Notes: a model not told the origin generated them from the sequence alone. A DNA stretch of 64,000 bases from Pseudomonas hamedanensis (GCF_014268595.2 NZ_CP077091.1:1138501-1202500); one strand, 5' to 3'. Shown: positions 46,833 to 57,143, counted from the first letter of the stretch. A program made the numbers and translations.

Positions 46833-47811
46833 TTACCCGTGGCTGCTGCTTCTGCTGCCGCTGCCCTGGCTGACTTACCGCTTCCTGCCGGCCTACAGCG
46901 AGGCGCGCAGCGCTGTGCGTGTGCCGTTTTTTGCGGCGATGAGCCGTGCGGTCGGTGAAGCCCCGGGTGTGGCTGGCAACCAGCGCAACCATTGGCAATT
47001 GCTGCTCAATGTACTGGTCTGGGCGCTTATTCTGCTGGCGGCCGCCCGCCCGGTGTACGTCGAAAAACCGATTGAACGCCAGCAACCGGTGCGCGACCTG
47101 ATGCTCGCCATCGACCTCTCGCAGTCCATGGAAACCGAGGATTTTACCAACGCCAAAGGCGAGAAAATCAATCGCCTTGCCGCCGTAAAAGAAGTGGTGC
47201 AAGGCTTCATCGACAAGCGCAAGGACGACCGTCTCGGGCTGATCGTGTTCGGCAGCGGCGCTTACCCGCAGGCGCCGTTGACGCTTGATCACGCCAGCCT
47301 GTCGTTGCTGCTGGCCGATACCGGCATCGGCATGGCCGGGCCGAACACCGCCATTGGCGATGCCATCGGCCTGAGCCTGAAGCTGCTGGACCAGGCCCAC
47401 GAACAGGAGAAAGTGCTGATCCTGCTCACCGACGGCAACGACACCAGCAGCGCGATCACCCCGGATCACGCCGCCGAAATGGCCGCCAGCAAAGGCGTGA
47501 TCATTCACACCATCGGCATCGGCGATCCCGACGCATCCGGTGAAGCCAAGGTCAATCTGCAGGGCCTCGAACAGATCGCCAGCGCCACCGGCGGCCGCTT
47601 CTTCCGGGCCGAAGATCGCACCGCGCTGGATCAGGTCTACCGCACCCTCGATCAACTCACCCCGCATCAGATTCAAACCCTCAGTCACCAGCCGCAGCGC
47701 GAGCTGTTCTTCTGGCCACTGGGCGCAGCGCTGGGATTGCTCGCCCTGTACCAACTGGCGGCGCTGTTGCGCCCACGGCTGACGGCCGCGCACCAGCAGC
47801 AGGACGCCTGA
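46819..47811 (+). CDS. BatA-like VWA membrane protein
   Basis: A 330-residue protein: N-terminal helix ('YPWLLLLLPLPWLTYRFLP'), second helix ('LLLNVLVWALILLAAARPV', about 59-77), a VWA domain with the MIDAS motif DxSxS in 'MLAIDLSQSMETEDF' and 'ILLTDGNDTSS', and a last helix near the C-terminus. Its VWA domain should lie in the periplasm between helices 2 and 3, as in Bacteroides BatA. The start at ATG 46819 overlaps DUF4381 by 14 nt; the stop is 1 nt before the next ATG. Confidence 0.93.
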   Translation: MWQLDYPWLLLLLPLPWLTYRFLPAYSEARSAVRVPFFAAMSRAVGEAPGVAGNQRNHWQLLLNVLVWALILLAAARPVYVEKPIERQQPVRDLMLAIDLSQSMETEDFTNAKGEKINRLAAVKEVVQGFIDKRKDDRLGLIVFGSGAYPQAPLTLDHASLSLLLADTGIGMAGPNTAIGDAIGLSLKLLDQAHEQEKVLILLTDGNDTSSAITPDHAAEMAASKGVIIHTIGIGDPDASGEAKVNLQGLEQIASATGGRFFRAEDRTALDQVYRTLDQLTPHQIQTLSHQPQRELFFWPLGAALGLLALYQLAALLRPRLTAAHQQQDA

Positions 47812-47812
47812 G

Positions 47813-49393
47813 ATGGACATCAACCTCAGCGACCTGCATTTCCTGCGCCCGCCATGGCTGATCCTCGCCCTCTTCGCGGCATTGCTGCCGTGGCTCTGGC
47901 GGCGCAGCCGCGACCTGCAACGGCGGCTGCGCGGCCATATCGCCGCGCACCTGTTGCCGCACTTGCTGGTCACGCCCCCGGACACTCAGCGCCTGCGCCC
48001 GGTGCATCTGCTCTGTGCGCTGCTGATGGTCGGCGCCGTCGCGGCGGCCGGGCCGACCTGGGAGCAGGATCGTCCGGACTTTCTCGAGAACCGCGCCCCG
48101 CTGATTGTCGCCGTTGACCTGTCGCCCTCAATGGACGCCAGTGATGTGTCACCGACGCGCCTGGAAGCGGCCAAACACAAACTGCACGAGCTGATCCAGC
48201 GCCGCGCCGGGGCTCGCATCGCGCTGATCGCCTACGCCGGCAGCGCGCATCTGGTGCTGCCGGCCACCGATGATCCGGCGCTCCTCGACACCTTCGTTCA
48301 AGCCTTGAGCACCGGCCTGATCGACAAACCCGGCAAGAACGTCGGCGCGGTGATCGACCAGGCCAAGCGCTTGCTCACTGCCGAAAAATCTCCCGGCAGC
48401 CTGTTGCTGATGACCGATGGCGCCGACACCGCGCAGCTCGACGGCCTCGAACAGCGTATCGGCGACAGTCCCTTGCAAGTGCTGTTACTGGCAGTGGGCA
48501 ACGCAGACGGCGGCGTCATTCGTGACAGCAGCGGTCGGCCGCGCACCGATGCCAGCGGGCGCCCGGCGCTCGGCCGCTTCGATCAGGCCGCCCTCAAGCA
48601 ACTGGCCGCCGCTGTCGATGCGCCACTGGGCAGCCTGACCCTCAACGATGACGACTTGCAGTGGATCGAACTGCACGCGCAACGACACTTCCAGAGCGTC
48701 AGCGCAGAGCAACGCGAACTGCACTGGAAAGACGCAGGTTACTGGCTGTGCTGGCCGCTGTTGCTGTTGGCGCTGTTCAATGTGCGCAAAGGCTGGAGCG
48801 TCAACTGGATGCCGGCACTGGCGCTGACCATCGGCCTTGCCTGGCCCACAGCGCCAGCACAGGCCAACGCCCTGACTGACGCCTTCTTCACCCGCGATCA
48901 GCAGGGCCGCTGGGCGTTCGAACACGATCACTTGCCGCAGGCGGCGGCGCTGTTTGTCGATCCCTACTGGAAAGGTGTCGCGGCTTATCATGCCGCTGAC
49001 TACGACCTTGCATTGGCGACCTTTGCGCGGCTGGACACGGCTCAGGCGTACTTCTATCTGGGCAATATTTACGTGCGGCGTTTCAAGTTCGATCAGGCGA
49101 TCGCCGCCTACACCCAGGCGTTGAAACTACAGCCGCAGTTTGCCGAAGCGACGGCCAACCTGGCCTTGGCCCAAGCGTTGCTCAAGGACACTGAAAGCGC
49201 CGAGAAAAATGCCCCACAAACCAAACCCGATGAAGTGAAATTCGACAAGGCGCCGGGCAAGGGTCAGGCCAAAGCCATCAAGACCGAGCAAGCCGCTTCC
49301 GACGCGCTGTGGTTGCAGAACCTGACCACCTCGCCGGCGAAGTTTCTTCGGCAGAAATTCAGCCTGCAGGATCAGCAGGAGGCCAGGCCATGA
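47813..49393 (+). CDS. BatB/BatC-like VWA-TPR fusion protein
   Basis: A 526-residue membrane protein. Two N-terminal helices, a VWA domain with MIDAS '[14 protein letters not shown]' (about 99-112) and '[11 protein letters not shown]', a helix pair near 305-345, then a periplasmic C-terminal region with a TPR ('[20 protein letters not shown]', about 402-445) and a charged low-complexity tail. This joins BatB and BatC in one chain. The tail ends 'QEARP', and the stop overlaps the ATG of batD (49390-49393). Confidence 0.92.
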   Translation: MDINLSDLHFLRPPWLILALFAALLPWLWRRSRDLQRRLRGHIAAHLLPHLLVTPPDTQRLRPVHLLCALLMVGAVAAAGPTWEQDRPDFLENRAPLIVAVDLSPSMDASDVSPTRLEAAKHKLHELIQRRAGARIALIAYAGSAHLVLPATDDPALLDTFVQALSTGLIDKPGKNVGAVIDQAKRLLTAEKSPGSLLLMTDGADTAQLDGLEQRIGDSPLQVLLLAVGNADGGVIRDSSGRPRTDASGRPALGRFDQAALKQLAAAVDAPLGSLTLNDDDLQWIELHAQRHFQSVSAEQRELHWKDAGYWLCWPLLLLALFNVRKGWSVNWMPALALTIGLAWPTAPAQANALTDAFFTRDQQGRWAFEHDHLPQAAALFVDPYWKGVAAYHAADYDLALATFARLDTAQAYFYLGNIYVRRFKFDQAIAAYTQALKLQPQFAEATANLALAQALLKDTESAEKNAPQTKPDEVKFDKAPGKGQAKAIKTEQAASDALWLQNLTTSPAKFLRQKFSLQDQQEARP

Positions 49394-50796
49394 AGCCGGT
49401 CGCGGCCTTCGCGAGCAGGCTCGCTCCCACAAGGACCCCATCGCCTCCCTGTGGGAGCGAGCCTGCTCGCGAAGAGGCCCGAGCGCTCACCACAACACTT
49501 GGCGCTCTGTTGCTGGGCACCCTGTTGTCATTCAATGCCCTCGCCGCCAGCCCGCAGCTCAAGGTCCAGGCGCACCTCAACCCCAGCGAAGGCGCCATGG
49601 TTGGCGGCCTCGTCGAGCTGCAACTCGACGTGCTCACCGACACCTGGTTCACCAGCGCCGCCACCCTGCCCGAGCTCAAACTCGATGGCGCATTGGTCAT
49701 GCCGCCGAACGGACAGGCCGAGCACCTTAATCAAACCATCGATCGCCAGTCGTTCACCGGTTTGCGCTACCGCTACCTGATCACGCCCAACGTCGCGCGC
49801 CGCTTCGACATCCCCGCCCTGAGCGTACGCGCGACGCCCGGACAGGCCAGTGGCGAGATCAGCGCGCAAAGCCAGCCGCTGAGTTTCAGCGCCACGCAGC
49901 CACCCGGCTTTAACGTCGGGGAAACGCCACTGGTCGCCAACGGTTTGCGCTTGAGCCAAACCGTCAGTCACTCGGCCACGCCATTGAAAGTGGGCGACAG
50001 CATCACCCGGCAGCTGACCTTGCAAGCGGATGGCGCTCTGGCCATGGCGCTGCCGATACCAACGCTCAGCGATGTCGCCGGCCTGAGTCGCTACACGAAG
50101 ACACCACAGGTCACCGCGCTGGACGACGGACGCGGCAATCTGCTCGGCGGCCAGCGCATCGATAGCGCGAGCTATCGCGTCGAGGCTGCCGGCACCTATT
50201 CGCTGCCGGCGATTACCGTGAAATGGTGGGACGCCGGTGCGAGCCAGATCTGCACTGCTCAGGTCCCGGCAGTGGATTTCGAGGCGGTCGCCAACAGCGC
50301 CTACAAACCGGTGTTTTCGATCACAGAAGACCTCAGGCAACTGGGCCAGGACCGCGTGTATTTTTCCAGCCGCTGGCTGCTGTGGCTCGCGCTGTTGGCT
50401 GGCATCACGGTCAGCGTTTACCTGCTGCGTCCCCTCGCCGGTCGCGCCCGGCAGCGCTGGCGGGCACGTCAACAGGCCAGGCAATTGGCCTGGCGACTGT
50501 CTGCCGCGTTCGCCTGGCAACAGATCGACCGGCAACTGCAAGCCAGGCCGGCGCAACTGACCGCGTTGTACCTGTGGCTGCGGCGCAGTCGCCTGGGCTT
50601 GAAACTGACCGGTGCCGGGCCACGTCTGCAAGGGTTGTTACGGGGGCTTTACGGTCGCCAGCCTGCCGCCGATCAAACACTTGTTCAGTTACGCCAATCG
50701 TTGTCTACGCTTCACAGTCAGGCCGTCCGGCAACAGGCAAAACCCGCCTCGGCCCTGCGCCCGCTCAACCCTGTGCACGAGAAGGATTTCCCATGA
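49390..50796 (+). CDS. BatD-like protein with REPIN in its N-terminus
   Basis: A 468-residue exported protein with a C-terminal membrane helix ('[21 protein letters not shown]', about 325-345) and a cytoplasmic tail. The periplasmic part has Ig-like folds of BatD ('[19 protein letters not shown]', '[20 protein letters not shown]'). A hydrophobic export signal '[19 protein letters not shown]' begins only at residue 37; residues 5-30 are encoded by a REPIN (49408-49473), so the original n-region of the signal has been split. Start ATG 49390 overlaps the upstream stop; its own stop overlaps the HAD gene start. Confidence 0.87.
   Translation: MKPVAAFASRLAPTRTPSPPCGSEPAREEARALTTTLGALLLGTLLSFNALAASPQLKVQAHLNPSEGAMVGGLVELQLDVLTDTWFTSAATLPELKLDGALVMPPNGQAEHLNQTIDRQSFTGLRYRYLITPNVARRFDIPALSVRATPGQASGEISAQSQPLSFSATQPPGFNVGETPLVANGLRLSQTVSHSATPLKVGDSITRQLTLQADGALAMALPIPTLSDVAGLSRYTKTPQVTALDDGRGNLLGGQRIDSASYRVEAAGTYSLPAITVKWWDAGASQICTAQVPAVDFEAVANSAYKPVFSITEDLRQLGQDRVYFSSRWLLWLALLAGITVSVYLLRPLAGRARQRWRARQQARQLAWRLSAAFAWQQIDRQLQARPAQLTALYLWLRRSRLGLKLTGAGPRLQGLLRGLYGRQPAADQTLVQLRQSLSTLHSQAVRQQAKPASALRPLNPVHEKDFP
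49408..49473. repeat. REPIN inside the batD-like signal-peptide region
   Basis: Arms TTCGCGAGCAGGCTCGCTCC... (49408-49431) and ...AGCGAGCCTGCTCGCGAA (49450-49473), 24-bp perfect complement. Opposite orientation to the DUF4381 copy. Reads in frame as '[20 protein letters not shown]'. Confidence 0.92.
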
Positions 50797-51815
50797 GCAA
50801 CCCGTTGCCGCATCGCCAACGCTTCGGTCTCGCCCTGCTGTTCACCCTGGTCCTGCCCCTGCTGGCACACGCGAACGAACCCCTGCCGTCATGGCACGAC
50901 GGCCCGGCGAAAAAGAGCATCATCGCGTTTGTACAAGCGGTCACCGACCAAAGCAGCAAGGACTTCGTCAGGCCGGCCGAGCGCATCGCCGTGTTCGACA
51001 ACGACGGCACCTTGTGGAGCGAGCAACCGGCGTACTTCGAATTGCTGTTCGCCTTCGATGAAGTCAAGCGCACTGCCGCGCAACACCCGGAGTGGAAAAC
51101 CACCCAGCCCTTCAAGGCAGTGCTGGAGAACGATCACAAAGCCCTGGCCGCCTCGGGCATGGACGGCTTGTTGAAAATCGTCGGCGCCACGCACAGCGGC
51201 ATGACCACCGAAGCCTTCGATGACTACGCCAAAACGTGGCTGACCCAGGCCCGTCATCCGAAAACCGGCAAGCCGTACACCGAGATGATCTTCCAGCCGA
51301 TGCTGGAAATGCTCGACTACCTGCGCAGCCAGAACTTCAAGACCTACATCGTTTCCGGTGGCGACACTGGCTTCATGCGTACCTTCGCCGAGCAGGTCTA
51401 CGGCATACCGCCGGAGCAAGTGATCGGCACGACATTCGTCACCGCGTACCAGTTCAAGGACGGCAAGGCCTCGATCGTGCGGCTGCCGAAAGTCGCGCAC
51501 AACGACGACGGTCCCGGCAAGCCGGTGAGTATTGACGCGGTGATCGGTCGGCGGCCGATCCTCGCGTTCGGCAATTCCGATGGTGATCTGCAAATGCTGC
51601 AGTGGACGGCGGCGGGTCCCGGCAAGCGCTTCATGGGTCTGGTGCATCACACCGACGCAAAGCGCGAATGGGCCTATGACCGTCAATCCGATATCGGCCG
51701 GCTCGACAAAGCCCTCGACGAAGCGAATTCCCGTGGCTGGACCGTGGTGGACATGGCAACCGAGTGGCGCCGGATCTACCCGTTCGATCCACCGGCAACC
51801 GGGCAGGTGCAATAA
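50793..51815 (+). CDS. Exported HAD-family phosphatase (phosphoserine-phosphatase-like)
   Basis: A 340-residue HAD hydrolase with a signal peptide (1-27, '[14 protein letters not shown]'). Motif I '[11 protein letters not shown]' (nucleophile Asp near 66), motif II '[10 protein letters not shown]', motif III Lys region and motif IV '[14 protein letters not shown]' are intact, so it should be active in the periplasm on a phosphomonoester. The ATG overlaps the batD-like stop, making it the last gene of the coupled MoxR-Bat unit. This link hints that the Bat machine helps mature or use this enzyme or the sulfatase that follows; this is inference. Confidence 0.9.
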   Translation: MSNPLPHRQRFGLALLFTLVLPLLAHANEPLPSWHDGPAKKSIIAFVQAVTDQSSKDFVRPAERIAVFDNDGTLWSEQPAYFELLFAFDEVKRTAAQHPEWKTTQPFKAVLENDHKALAASGMDGLLKIVGATHSGMTTEAFDDYAKTWLTQARHPKTGKPYTEMIFQPMLEMLDYLRSQNFKTYIVSGGDTGFMRTFAEQVYGIPPEQVIGTTFVTAYQFKDGKASIVRLPKVAHNDDGPGKPVSIDAVIGRRPILAFGNSDGDLQMLQWTAAGPGKRFMGLVHHTDAKREWAYDRQSDIGRLDKALDEANSRGWTVVDMATEWRRIYPFDPPATGQVQ

Positions 51816-51885
51816 AAAAGCGTGATGCAGGAGTGCAATAAACGTTAGTCGCAACAAACGACCCCCGCGCAAAGGAGCAAGTCAT

Positions 51886-53460
51886 ATGACTCGCATACGC
51901 AAGTGGCTACCGAAACTTGCCTTGGTGGCAACCTCGGTGATGGCGCTGTCGGCAACCGCCACAGCGGCTGAAAAACCCAACATTCTGGTGATCTTCGGCG
52001 ATGACATCGGCCAGACCAACATCAGTGCCTACTCGATGGGCGTTGTCGGCTACAAGACGCCGAACATCGACCGGATCGCCAAAGAAGGCATGATCTTTAC
52101 CGACTACTACGCCGAGAACAGCTGCACGGCCGGACGCTCGTCGTTCATCACCGGGCAAACGCCGTTGCGTACCGGCCTGTCTAAAGTCGGCATGCCGGGC
52201 GTGCCGGTCGGCTTGCAGGCCCGCGATGTGACCATCGCGCAGGCGCTGAAAGCCCAGGGCTATGCCACCGGCCAGTTTGGCAAGAACCACCTGGGCGACA
52301 AAGACGAATACCTGCCGACCAACCACGGCTTCGACGAGTTCTTCGGCAACCTCTATCACCTCAACGCCGAAGAAGAACCGGAGCGGCCCTATTGGCCCAA
52401 GGATGACGCCGAGTTCGTCAAGGCCGCCTCGCCACGCGGTGTGATTCACAGCTTTGCCGACGGCAAGATCGAAGACACCGGCGCGCTGACGAAAAAACGC
52501 ATGGAGACCATCGACGACGAAACCACCGCGGCGGCTCAGGCGTTCATTGAAAAACAAGCCAAGGCTGACAAACCGTTTTTCGTCTGGATGAACACCACGC
52601 GCATGCACGCGTTCACTCATGTGCGTGAATCGATGCAAGGCCAGAGCGGCATGATCGGCAACGAGTATGCCGATGGCATGCTCGAGCATGACGGCGACGT
52701 CGGCAAACTGCTCAAGACGCTGGATGACTTGAAGCTGACCGAGAACACCATCGTCGTCTACACCACCGACAACGGCCCGAACCAATGGTCCTGGCCGGAC
52801 GCCGCGACGACGCCGTTTCGCAACGAGAAAAACTCCAACTGGGAAGGCGCCTACCGCGTGCCGGCAATGATTCGCTGGCCGGGCAAGGTCAAGGCCGGCG
52901 AAGTGTCGACGCAAATGTTCTCCGGACTCGACTGGTTCCCGACGCTGCTGGCCGCGGTCGGCGATACCGACATCAAGGACCGCCTGCTCAAGGGCGCCGA
53001 CGTCGGCGGCAAGAACTTCAAAGTGCACCTGGACGGTTACAACCAGCTGGATTACCTGACCGGCAAAACCGACAAGAGCGCGCGCAAGGAGTTCTACTAC
53101 TTCAACGATGACGGTGTGTTGGTCAGCATGCGTTTCAACGACTGGAAACTGGTGTTCTGCGAACAGCGCGCACCGGGTGGTCTTGAGGTGTGGAGCGAAC
53201 CGTTCACCTGCCTGCGCGTACCGAAAATGTTCAACCTGCGCATGGACCCGTACGAGCGGGCCGACATCGTGTCGGACCAATACTATGACTGGCTGACCAA
53301 GAACGATTACCTGATTTTCGACGGCACCCGTCGGGCCGCGAAGTTCTTGCAGACGTTCGTCGACTACCCGCCTAGCCAGCGTCCGGCGAGCTTCAGCATC
53401 GATCAGATTCGTGAAGACGTGGATCGGCGTATCGAAGAGAAAATGAAAAAAGCCCAGTGA
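51886..53460 (+). CDS. Secreted Cys-type arylsulfatase
   Basis: A 524-residue type I sulfatase with a Sec signal peptide (1-28, 'SVMALSATATAAEKP'). The active-site sequence 'ENSCTAGRSSF' carries Cys80 in the CxAxR form that must be converted to formylglycine. The metal-binding Asp pair is in 'VIFGDDIGQTN', and 'YTTDNGPNQWSW' supplies the second Asp/Asn set. No formylglycine-generating enzyme gene is present in the window. It follows the HAD phosphatase by 70 bp with GGAG upstream. Probably hydrolyses sulfate esters outside the cytoplasm for sulfur scavenging. Confidence 0.93.
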   Translation: MTRIRKWLPKLALVATSVMALSATATAAEKPNILVIFGDDIGQTNISAYSMGVVGYKTPNIDRIAKEGMIFTDYYAENSCTAGRSSFITGQTPLRTGLSKVGMPGVPVGLQARDVTIAQALKAQGYATGQFGKNHLGDKDEYLPTNHGFDEFFGNLYHLNAEEEPERPYWPKDDAEFVKAASPRGVIHSFADGKIEDTGALTKKRMETIDDETTAAAQAFIEKQAKADKPFFVWMNTTRMHAFTHVRESMQGQSGMIGNEYADGMLEHDGDVGKLLKTLDDLKLTENTIVVYTTDNGPNQWSWPDAATTPFRNEKNSNWEGAYRVPAMIRWPGKVKAGEVSTQMFSGLDWFPTLLAAVGDTDIKDRLLKGADVGGKNFKVHLDGYNQLDYLTGKTDKSARKEFYYFNDDGVLVSMRFNDWKLVFCEQRAPGGLEVWSEPFTCLRVPKMFNLRMDPYERADIVSDQYYDWLTKNDYLIFDGTRRAAKFLQTFVDYPPSQRPASFSIDQIREDVDRRIEEKMKKAQ

Positions 53461-53528
53461 CACCGCTGCACTGCCGCCCGCCGTTATTGGCGGGCGGCGC
53501 TGTTTTCGACTGGAGACCGAGTGGACCT

Positions 53529-53590
53529 TTTCGCGAGCAGGCTCGCGCCCCCACGCACGTCCAATGTGGGAGCGAGCCTGCTCGCGAAAG
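53529..53590. repeat. REPIN upstream of the MFS/spermidine-synthase-like gene
   Basis: Inverted REP units 'TTCGCGAGCAGGCTCGCGCC' (53529 on) and 'TGTGGGAGCGAGCCTGCTCG' (from 53565). It lies between the sulfatase and the next gene and is not part of the chosen coding sequence. Confidence 0.88.
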
Positions 53591-53637
53591 GGCCCGCACA
53601 GTCACCCGAATTTCAGAACTGGAACAAGGCCAACCGC

Positions 53638-56142
53638 ATGTCCTCACGTATCGCCAGCAAGCCGTCGGCCATACCCGCCCCGCGCGCTGCCTCTGCCACC
53701 TCGCTGATCCCCGCCCTGTTGCTGTGCATTTCCGGCGCTGCGGCGCTGGTCTATCAGGTGTTGTGGATCAAACAACTGTCGCTGGTCGTCGGCGTCGAGG
53801 TCTACGCGATCACTACCGGTATCAGCGCGTTCTTCGCGGGTCTGGCCCTGGGTGGCTGGCTGTTCGGACGCTGGGCCGACCGCTTGCGGCAACCGGTTCT
53901 GCTGTACGCCGGGCTTGAAGTGACAGTGGCGGTGCTCGGCGTCGGCGCGACGTTCGCCATGAGCCTGGCGGCCAGCCCTTTTGCCTGGCTGCAAAGTCAT
54001 GCGGGCTGGTTTGCCTGGTTGCTGCCTTTTGCCCTGGTCGGCATTCCGGCCGTGTTGATGGGCGGTACGCTGCCGGTGCTGGTGCGCTCGCTGGCGGCTG
54101 ACCCGGGCAAGGCCGGCGGTCAGTTGTACGCGGCGAATACCTTGGGCGCCATCGTTGGAACCCTGCTCGCTGCGTTCGTGTTGATCGCGACGCTTGGCGT
54201 GCGCGGCAGCGCGTTGTTTGCCGCAATGCTCAACCTGCTCGCCGCTGCCGGCGCGCTGTGGTTGCAGCGCCAGCACCCGCTGCCGATGGCAGCGCACACA
54301 AGACACCCCACGGAAAAAGCGCCGGACCGCACTGCCTTGTGGCTGTACGCAATCGCTGGCGGCGTGGCGCTGGGTTACGAGGTGGTCTGGTCGCAATCGA
54401 TCGTGCAGTTCATGAGCACGCGCACGTATGCGTTTGCCGTGGTCCTGGCGACCTACCTGACCGGGCTGTTTCTCGGCAGTGCCCTGCTCGCTCACCGTGT
54501 CGAGCGGATTCGCGACCCGTGGGGCGTGTTCGGTCTGTTGATTGCCGGCGCCGGACTGATCGCCCTGCTGGAAATTGCCCTGCTGGGGCGCTGGCTGGTG
54601 ATTGCGCAAAGCCAGGCGGAAATCTGGCTGTTGAGTCTGGGGGGCGGTGAGTTGGCTGGCATGAGCGCACGCTTTGCCGTCGCGGCAATGAGCCTGGTGT
54701 TCATCCCGACGCTGCTGCTCGGCGCAGCATTTCCGCTGGCGCTGCGCTTGAGTGTCGGCACCGCACACGTGGGCCGCGACGTCGGCGCGGTGGTCGCGTT
54801 CAACACGCTGGGCGGGATCATCGGCGTAATGCTCTGCGGCTTTGTGCTGATTCCGCTGCTGGGGCTGGTGCGCACGCTGGGCCTGCTGGCGCTCATCGCG
54901 GCGGCCATCGGATATTGCGCCGTGCGCAAGGGCCACGGCGTCGACAAGGGTCGGCGCCAGGCCGTCGTTGCGCTGGGTCTGGTGTCAATCACCGTGGCCG
55001 TGCTGACACCCGTCGACAAACTCGCCAGCCTGCTGCCCGGGGCACGCAACGGCGCGCTGGCGTTTTATGAAGAAGGACGTGGCGGTACTGTCGCCGTGGT
55101 CAGCCAGGGTCGCGGTGGAAACACCTTCCACCGTTTGTACATTCAAGGCGTATCGAACACCGGCGACGCCATGCCGTCGCTGCGCTACATGCGCATCCAG
55201 GCGCTGCTGCCGCTGTTGATCCACAACGGCGAGCCGCGCGCGACGCTGGTGATCGGCTTCGGCACCGGCATCACCGCCGGTGCGATGCTGCGCTATCCGG
55301 GTCTTGAACATCGCGTGGTGGCCGAGTTGCTGCCGGCGGTGGTCGAGGCTGCGCCGTTGTTCAAGGGCAACTTCAACGCGGCCGGCGATCCGGGTGTCGA
55401 GGTGCGTCTGCGCGACGGCCGCCAGGAACTGCTGCGCAGTCCACAGACCTACGACCTGATCACCCTCGAACCGCCACCGCCCTCCGCCGCCGGCGTGGTC
55501 AATCTGTATTCTCGGGACTTCTATCAACTGGCCGCCAGTCGTCTGCAGCACCAGGGCATCGTCGCCCAGTGGCTACCGCTGCCCACGCAAAACATCGACG
55601 ATTCGCGCTCGCTGGTGCGCAGTTTTCTTGACGTGTTCCCGCATGCCTCGCTGTGGACCAGCGAGTTCCACGAGATGTTGCTGGTCGGTTCGATGGCGCC
55701 GATGCAACTCGACGTCGCGAAGATCACCGCGCGCTTGCAGCAAGACAGCGTGCGCAGCACCTTGCAGGATGTCGGTATTGGTTCGGCAGCCGCGCTGCTC
55801 GCGACCTGGGTCACCGACCGCGCCGGCCTTGAACGCTTCGCCGCCGATGCGCCGGCCGTGACCGATGATCGGCCTCGCATCGAATATGCGCCGTGGGTTC
55901 GCAGCAAGGAAATCACCCGGGTGCTGCCGGCGCTGCTGGCGCTGTATCAGGCGCCTTTAGTGGTGAATGCCGACGGCGGATTCAATCAGCGCATGGAGGC
56001 GCATCGTCAGCGTCTGATGCAGTTTTATCGGGCGAGTCTGCACGCCTATGAGGGTGATCGAGACGCGTGGGGGCGGGATATTCGCGAAGTGATGCAGGGC
56101 GATGGAGGCAATCCGTATTTTCGCTGGTTTGTCGGGCAGTAA
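53638..56142 (+). CDS. Fused MFS-type membrane domain / spermidine-synthase-like domain protein
   Basis: An 834-residue protein. Residues 20-490 form about 13 membrane helices ('LLLCISGAAALVYQVLWIKQ', 'GGVALGYEVVWSQSIVQF'), then a cytoplasmic Rossmann domain related to spermidine synthase: 'ATLVIGFGTGITAGAML' (about 568-584) as the SAM-binding loop and 'YSRDFYQLAASRLQHQGIV'. The catalytic region, usually D-S-x-D/E-P, reads 'ITLEPPPPSAAG', so aminopropyl transfer is doubtful. Function unknown. I used ATG 53638 (AAGG at 53625-53628); the frame from 53521 runs through the REPIN. Confidence 0.85.
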   Translation: MSSRIASKPSAIPAPRAASATSLIPALLLCISGAAALVYQVLWIKQLSLVVGVEVYAITTGISAFFAGLALGGWLFGRWADRLRQPVLLYAGLEVTVAVLGVGATFAMSLAASPFAWLQSHAGWFAWLLPFALVGIPAVLMGGTLPVLVRSLAADPGKAGGQLYAANTLGAIVGTLLAAFVLIATLGVRGSALFAAMLNLLAAAGALWLQRQHPLPMAAHTRHPTEKAPDRTALWLYAIAGGVALGYEVVWSQSIVQFMSTRTYAFAVVLATYLTGLFLGSALLAHRVERIRDPWGVFGLLIAGAGLIALLEIALLGRWLVIAQSQAEIWLLSLGGGELAGMSARFAVAAMSLVFIPTLLLGAAFPLALRLSVGTAHVGRDVGAVVAFNTLGGIIGVMLCGFVLIPLLGLVRTLGLLALIAAAIGYCAVRKGHGVDKGRRQAVVALGLVSITVAVLTPVDKLASLLPGARNGALAFYEEGRGGTVAVVSQGRGGNTFHRLYIQGVSNTGDAMPSLRYMRIQALLPLLIHNGEPRATLVIGFGTGITAGAMLRYPGLEHRVVAELLPAVVEAAPLFKGNFNAAGDPGVEVRLRDGRQELLRSPQTYDLITLEPPPPSAAGVVNLYSRDFYQLAASRLQHQGIVAQWLPLPTQNIDDSRSLVRSFLDVFPHASLWTSEFHEMLLVGSMAPMQLDVAKITARLQQDSVRSTLQDVGIGSAAALLATWVTDRAGLERFAADAPAVTDDRPRIEYAPWVRSKEITRVLPALLALYQAPLVVNADGGFNQRMEAHRQRLMQFYRASLHAYEGDRDAWGRDIREVMQGDGGNPYFRWFVGQ

Positions 56143-56162
56143 ATCGGCGACCAACAGACCGC

Positions 56163-56232
56163 TTTCGCGAGCAGGCTCGCTCCCACGCTTGAGCCATTGG
56201 AGACTTGAGTGGGAGCGAGCCTGCTCGCGAAG
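56163..56232. repeat. REPIN between convergent genes
   Basis: 'TTTCGCGAGCAGGCTCGCTC' (56163 on) and 'GTGGGAGCGAGCCTGCTCGC' (from 56209). Located between the MFS-fusion gene (plus) and the DUF3313 gene (minus). Confidence 0.9.
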
Positions 56233-56252
56233 AGGCCGTCAGCCTCGACGCA

Positions 56253-56930
56253 CTACTTGGCCTCAGCCTTGAGCTTCAGATAGGTCTGGTGCATATCCGA
56301 CGCCCAGCCATCGATCACTGCTTTGACGTCAGTCGCTTTCATCACCTGCGATGAGTTTTCCAGTGGCTGACCGGTGCCCTTGCGCACCACCTGCGCCACC
56401 ACCTTGTTACTGGCGCCATCCATGAACACCGCCTCGGTGGCCAGGGTGGTTTCCTGATCGCGGATACCGGTAGCGGTGCTCACCGCGGCGGCCACCAACG
56501 CAATCGGAATCACCTCATACACATGCAGGCCTTCGGTCTTGCTGCTGACCGCGGTAATGGCCGGGCGCACAACAATTACGCCAGGGCCGGGGCCGGTGGC
56601 CAGTGGCAGTGATTTGCTCAGCTCACGCTTGAGCGCCTGATCGTAATAACTGGTGATGCCATTGAGGGTTTGCTGCGGAATCTTTTCGGTCGCTTGCGGC
56701 TTGGGGTAGAGCTGGCTGGGTTCGACGTAGACACTGGAGAATTTGTTGATGTCCAGTTTCGGGTCCATCCAGCGCATCACCTCGGCACCGGACGGTGACT
56801 TGGTCTCTTTCAGTTGGCTGTAGTCCTTGAGAAATCCGGAGTACTGCTCGGGAGCGACGGTTTTGCTCGAACAACCCACCACACCGAGGGTGGCAATGCA
56901 CAGCGTGCCCACCATTACTGCTAGCTTCAT
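56253..56930 (-). CDS. DUF3313 lipoprotein
   Basis: A 225-residue lipoprotein with the lipobox in 'IATLGVVGCSSKTVAPEQ' (Cys near 20). 'YSGFLKDYSQLKE' after it, 'VVRPAITAVSSKTEGLHVYEV' and the glycine/alanine hydrophobic stretch 'PIALVAAAVSTATGI' are typical of the DUF3313 family. Its function is not known. The envelope location is clear from the lipobox; residue +2 after Cys is Ser, so outer-membrane sorting is expected. Start at ATG 56930 with AGGAG upstream. Divergent from the cytochrome gene. Confidence 0.88.
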   Translation of the reverse strand: MKLAVMVGTLCIATLGVVGCSSKTVAPEQYSGFLKDYSQLKETKSPSGAEVMRWMDPKLDINKFSSVYVEPSQLYPKPQATEKIPQQTLNGITSYYDQALKRELSKSLPLATGPGPGVIVVRPAITAVSSKTEGLHVYEVIPIALVAAAVSTATGIRDQETTLATEAVFMDGASNKVVAQVVRKGTGQPLENSSQVMKATDVKAVIDGWASDMHQTYLKLKAEAK

Positions 56931-57143
56931 GCTGTAACTCCTGTCAGAAGGCCCAAACTTTTATAGAGGGGGAGCTACAGGTATAGCTAAAAGCGCGGCA
57001 ATTGCGATTACAAATCACAAAGTTCACGCAACGCTGCGTACGCGTTCACAACGCTCATTTGACAGATGCCGATCAGCCGGCAAAGCTGCATCGAGCTTGT
57101 ATGCACGCCAGACGGCAAATGCACATGGATCATGGAAGTGGTA

